This document shows, piece by piece, positions 31,122 through 34,137 of a stretch of 34,137 nucleotides of DNA. A program made the position numbers and the translations under genes. Position 1 is the stretch's first letter, and every line of letters starts with the position of its first letter. The notes under the pieces were generated by a model. That model worked only from the letters and a program-made list of their open reading frames with translations. It ran no database searches and was not told the DNA's origin. The DNA is taken from contig CACXJE010000037.1 of assembly GCA_902767915.1 (NCBI GenBank), forward strand, positions 1-34,137, in the 5' to 3' direction. Origin of the DNA: Oscillospiraceae bacterium (lineage in GTDB: Bacteria > Bacillota > Clostridia > Oscillospirales > Oscillospiraceae).

Positions 31122-34100
31122 ATGAAACGGCTCCTATCCGCGCTTCTGATTGTGCTGCTCCTGGTCTCGGTCGTACCCGTCACCTACGCTGTGGAGGATA
31201 CACCGGCCGTTGTCACAGAAGCAGTCACAGATTCCGATTACGACGGCATTCCCGATGCTGTGGACGCTGATCCGAACAGCAACACCTTCTCCGGCACCTA
31301 CAAGAGCGGCAATTATACCATCAACATGACCTACACCATGGACTACCGGAATTTCTTCGGCAACAACAAGGTGTACAACGAGGATATTGCCGGCTTCTCC
31401 ACCTGGGCGGCTCAGTTCGCCTATGAGATTGAGGAGAAGGAATCCGACCGGGTCACCTATACGCCCGCTGTGCCCCTGCAGGATTCTGACGGCAGCACCA
31501 TCTCCAAAGTCTATCATGTGGACGAGCTGATGCGGGCCCACGGCATGGAGGACGTCATCGACTACCGCCTGGAAAACGGATATTTCGACGACTCCATTTC
31601 CCTTGGCGCCTACGCCGACGACGACATCACCGAAGTCTTCTTCGGTCACCACAACGTCACCTACAACGGCGAGACCATTGAGGTCATTGCCATCTTTGTC
31701 CGGGGCACCAACGCCACCGAGAAGGAGTGGTGCTCCAACTTTGACGTGGGCGATCTCAACCGCTTCGGCGACGAGTACGACTGCGTGGAAGGGAAGTCCC
31801 CCCGTCAGCTCAACGGCAGCTGGAACCGGAAGAGCAATCACCGGGGCTTCGACGTCTGCAGCAACCGGATCCGTGTGGCGCTGCAGACCTATATGGACAC
31901 CTATCTGGACGGAGAGGCCACCCCGGTCTTCTGGCTGACCGGTCATTCCCGCGGCGCTGCCATCGCCAACATTATTTCCTCTTACCTGGTTGACGAGACG
32001 CAAAAGGTCTTTGCCTATACCTTCGCCTCGCCCAACACCACCGCCAACACCGAGGCCTCCGCCGAAAAGTACGACTGCATCTTCAACCTGGTCAACGGCG
32101 ACGACTTCGTTCCCATGCTGCCCATGCCGGAATGGGGCTTCACCCGTTACGGCCGCAGCGCCACGGTCTATGCCTCCAGCGTCAGCTCCTCGGATCGGTC
32201 CAGCCTGCTCTCCAACACCTCCTACAGCTATTCCTCGGATTTGCAGACGCTGGTGAACAAATTCGTGAACATGACCAAGAATAACGCCGGTAAGATTGAG
32301 GGCTGGCGGGACGTCTATGTCTATCACTGTAAGGGCGGCTCCGGTGTCGACCACGATGAAATGCACCTGCATGCCGGCGAAACAATCGGAGAATTCCGTT
32401 CCGGTTCCAGAATGGATTTCGGCACCGACAGCAACTGGAACGGCTACAACGAGCATACGAAGAAATACAGCTATTGTGTAAAAGATAAGGACGGAGGCTT
32501 TTTGGGTCTTGGGAACAAGTATTCCTGCTGCCAGACCCCGGCCTACGCCATGCAGATCCTTGCCATCACCATGGGCAACCTGGGTCTCAGCGCCGGTTGG
32601 GATTTCCTGACCAGCTACAAGCTGGCGAATCGGTTCGACTTTGGGAAGACCAGCCTGATCACCAGCTACGCCACCAAGATCATTGATCCCCATTATATGG
32701 AGAACTATTACCTGATTCAGACGGTTCTGGAACGGGATGGAGATCCCGATACGGCCTTCTCCACGGCTTCTTCTTTGTATACCGACAACGGCAGACCCGT
32801 GCATACCCACAATTACACCTTTTATTACTATGAAGGCAAGGAACCCACCTGCACCCAGGAAGGGGAGGGATACAAGGTCTGCAACTGCAGCCAGATCAAT
32901 TCCGATTGGTATGACGATGTGGTCAACAACGTAAAGGTTCCTGCTCTGGGCCACAGCATGGAATATACCTATGCCGGCAGCAACACCCACACCGTTTCCT
33001 GCCAGCGGGGTGATCTGGAAACCGTCACCGAGGCCTGTGTTTACGACGAGAACAACGTCTGCACCCTCTGCGGCCACGTAAAGGCTGCTTCCCGGACTAT
33101 CTCCGTCTACGTGGTGGACGAGCTCAACGGCGAGAGCGTGTACGCCTGGGCCTGGGGCGATGCCGGCAACCTGGATGCCGCCTGGCCCGGCCACGCGCTG
33201 ACTGCCGTAGGCACCGACAAGGGCAACCATCCCTACTACAAGATCGATCTGGACGTTGCCGATTACGACAAGATCATCTTCAACCGGAACGGCCAGCCTG
33301 AGACCGCTACCCTGAACGTCGCCTCCGACGCCGGCGAGAACAACTACGTGGTCTACTACATCTACGGCGTCAACGGCAATGACCTGCAGGCCTCCCAGGG
33401 CACCGACATCTGGCCGGCTCCCGGCGTTGTCACCGATCCCACCTGTACCGAGGGCGGCTACACCACCTACACCGGCATGTTCACCGGCGAGACCCGCGTT
33501 GAGAACGAGACCCCGGCCCTGGGCCACAACCCCGGCGAGCCCGTCCGTGAGAACGAGGTTCCCGCCACCTGCTCCGCGGAAGGCTCCTACGACGAGGTCG
33601 TCTACTGCCAGCGCTGCGGTGAGGAGCTGTCCCGTGAGACCAAGACCATCGAGAAGACCGCGCATACCCCCGCAGAGCCCGTGATCGAGAACAACGTGGA
33701 TCCCACCTGCACCGAGGCCGGCCACTACGACTCCGTGGTCTACTGCTTTGAATGCGGCGAGGAGATCTCCCGCGAGACCGTCACCGTTCCCGCCCTGGGC
33801 CATACCCCCGCTGCCGCTGTGAAGGAGAACGAGACCGCTGCCACCTGCACCACTGCCGGCGGCTACGACATGGTGGTCTACTGCTCCGTCTGTAACGAGG
33901 AGCTGAGCCGCGAGCATACCGAGATTCCTGCTACCGGTCACGCCTACGGCGCCCCCGAATGGACCTGGACCGCGGACAACACCGCCGCCACCGCCAAGTT
34001 CACCTGCGCCAATTGTGGCGACGTCCAGACCCTGGATGCAGTCATCACCGAGACCGTGCTCACCGAGGCCAAGCCTCACGTGGCCGGCGAGAAGAAGCTG

Positions 34101-34137
34101 ATCGCCACGGTCACCTTCAACGAGACCGCATATACCG
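31122..34137 (+). CDS. Large secreted lipase-like surface protein with probable starch-binding domain and Cys-pair repeats (partial)
   Basis: The frame is open for about 1,005 codons to the right edge. A signal peptide (MKRLLSALLIVLLLVSVVPV, about 1-23) is followed by a calcium-loop-like DSDYDGIPDAVDADPN (37-52). A class 3 lipase-like domain follows (about 100-400) with nucleophile elbow GHSRGA (274-279, Ser276). Residues about 660-748 resemble a CBM26-type starch-binding module (SVYVVDELNGESVYAWAWGD, then YKIDLDVADYDKIIFNRN, quoted in pieces). Three or more 46-residue repeats with a CxxC pair follow. TTGGAGGT precedes the ATG. It is probably attached to or released at the cell surface; no anchor is visible yet. 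Lipase substrate and starch binding are inference. Confidence 0.85.
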   Translation, partial: MKRLLSALLIVLLLVSVVPVTYAVEDTPAVVTEAVTDSDYDGIPDAVDADPNSNTFSGTYKSGNYTINMTYTMDYRNFFGNNKVYNEDIAGFSTWAAQFAYEIEEKESDRVTYTPAVPLQDSDGSTISKVYHVDELMRAHGMEDVIDYRLENGYFDDSISLGAYADDDITEVFFGHHNVTYNGETIEVIAIFVRGTNATEKEWCSNFDVGDLNRFGDEYDCVEGKSPRQLNGSWNRKSNHRGFDVCSNRIRVALQTYMDTYLDGEATPVFWLTGHSRGAAIANIISSYLVDETQKVFAYTFASPNTTANTEASAEKYDCIFNLVNGDDFVPMLPMPEWGFTRYGRSATVYASSVSSSDRSSLLSNTSYSYSSDLQTLVNKFVNMTKNNAGKIEGWRDVYVYHCKGGSGVDHDEMHLHAGETIGEFRSGSRMDFGTDSNWNGYNEHTKKYSYCVKDKDGGFLGLGNKYSCCQTPAYAMQILAITMGNLGLSAGWDFLTSYKLANRFDFGKTSLITSYATKIIDPHYMENYYLIQTVLERDGDPDTAFSTASSLYTDNGRPVHTHNYTFYYYEGKEPTCTQEGEGYKVCNCSQINSDWYDDVVNNVKVPALGHSMEYTYAGSNTHTVSCQRGDLETVTEACVYDENNVCTLCGHVKAASRTISVYVVDELNGESVYAWAWGDAGNLDAAWPGHALTAVGTDKGNHPYYKIDLDVADYDKIIFNRNGQPETATLNVASDAGENNYVVYYIYGVNGNDLQASQGTDIWPAPGVVTDPTCTEGGYTTYTGMFTGETRVENETPALGHNPGEPVRENEVPATCSAEGSYDEVVYCQRCGEELSRETKTIEKTAHTPAEPVIENNVDPTCTEAGHYDSVVYCFECGEEISRETVTVPALGHTPAAAVKENETAATCTTAGGYDMVVYCSVCNEELSREHTEIPATGHAYGAPEWTWTADNTAATAKFTCANCGDVQTLDAVITETVLTEAKPHVAGEKKLIATVTFNETAYT
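33525..33938 (+). repeat. Three 138-bp tandem repeats encoding 46-residue Cys-pair modules
   Basis: Units start at 33525, 33663 and 33801. Each begins HTP or HNP, has a conserved TC about a third of the way in, and ends with VVYC, xxC (CQRC, CFEC, CSVC), then EELSRE or similar. They are exactly in register, which implies growth by duplication. A weaker related unit lies before them (PTCTEGGY) and a partial one after (HAYG, CANC). Confidence 0.95.

Noticed and set aside
33525-33938. CRISPR-like array
   Set aside because: Period is 138 bases, in frame and coding; no short repeats with unique spacers.
31134-34079. 981-codon open frame on the - strand
   Set aside because: It is antisense to the large lipase-like gene, which has a signal peptide, ribosome site and recognisable domains. 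The - frame is Gly/Val-rich with no known motif and is a by-product of codon bias in the + gene.

Overview
This window looks like chromosomal DNA from a spore-forming, GC-rich member of the Clostridia, most likely an uncultured gut Oscillospirales/Ruminococcaceae-type bacterium. The basis is a complete spoIIIA sporulation operon, Firmicutes gene order (smc-ftsY; nadD-yqeK-rsfS; nusB-xseA-xseB-ispA-dxs-tlyA-nadK-argR-recN), strong AGGAGG ribosome binding sites, several TTG starts and Gram-positive secreted surface proteins. This taxonomic call is inference. Nearly all genes are on the + strand. The only clear - strand gene is a small secreted lipase.

Layout: (1) 1-5932 is a housekeeping run: the smc 3' end, ftsY, rph, XTP/dITP pyrophosphatase, a YhbY-type RNA-binding protein, a nadD-yqeK fusion, an acidic membrane-anchored protein of unknown function, and rsfS. 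Several of these overlap by 1-4 bases. (2) 5943-9333 holds a chained-hairpin repeat, a frame-disrupted leuS, and the convergent lipase. (3) 9511-13534 holds rpsU, an ECF-type S component, and secD-secF behind a 250-nt leader rich in possible long-range pairings. Each unit has its own sigma-A-like promoter and terminator. (4) 13560-18276 is spoIIIAA to spoIIIAH, which builds the mother-cell side of the forespore feeding-tube channel. (5) 18287-29773 runs from an Asp23-family gene through nusB, a TsaD-like paralogue, xseA, xseB, ispA, a ~600-nt noncoding RNA, a small membrane protein, dxs, tlyA, nadK, argR and recN. (6) 29791-34137 holds tyrS, interrupted by a perfect 80-bp tandem duplication, and a large secreted lipase-like surface protein that runs off the right edge.

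The most striking element is the ~600-nt structured, non-coding stretch between ispA and dxs, followed directly by a small multi-spanning membrane protein. Position, size, pairing termini and the partner protein together identify it as OLE RNA (ornate, large, extremophilic) with its partner OapA. It has its own extended -10 promoter, so it can be transcribed apart from the isoprenoid genes around it. The family is known, but its occurrence in what looks like a mesophilic gut anaerobe is worth following up.

Other points are the unassigned secDF leader, damage to two aminoacyl-tRNA synthetase genes (either real mutations or assembly errors), several families of small palindromic elements (one translated inside the TsaD-like gene, one supplying the recN ribosome binding site), and a lipase joined to a probable starch-binding domain and Cys-pair repeats. 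No tRNA, rRNA, CRISPR array, transposase or phage gene was seen.
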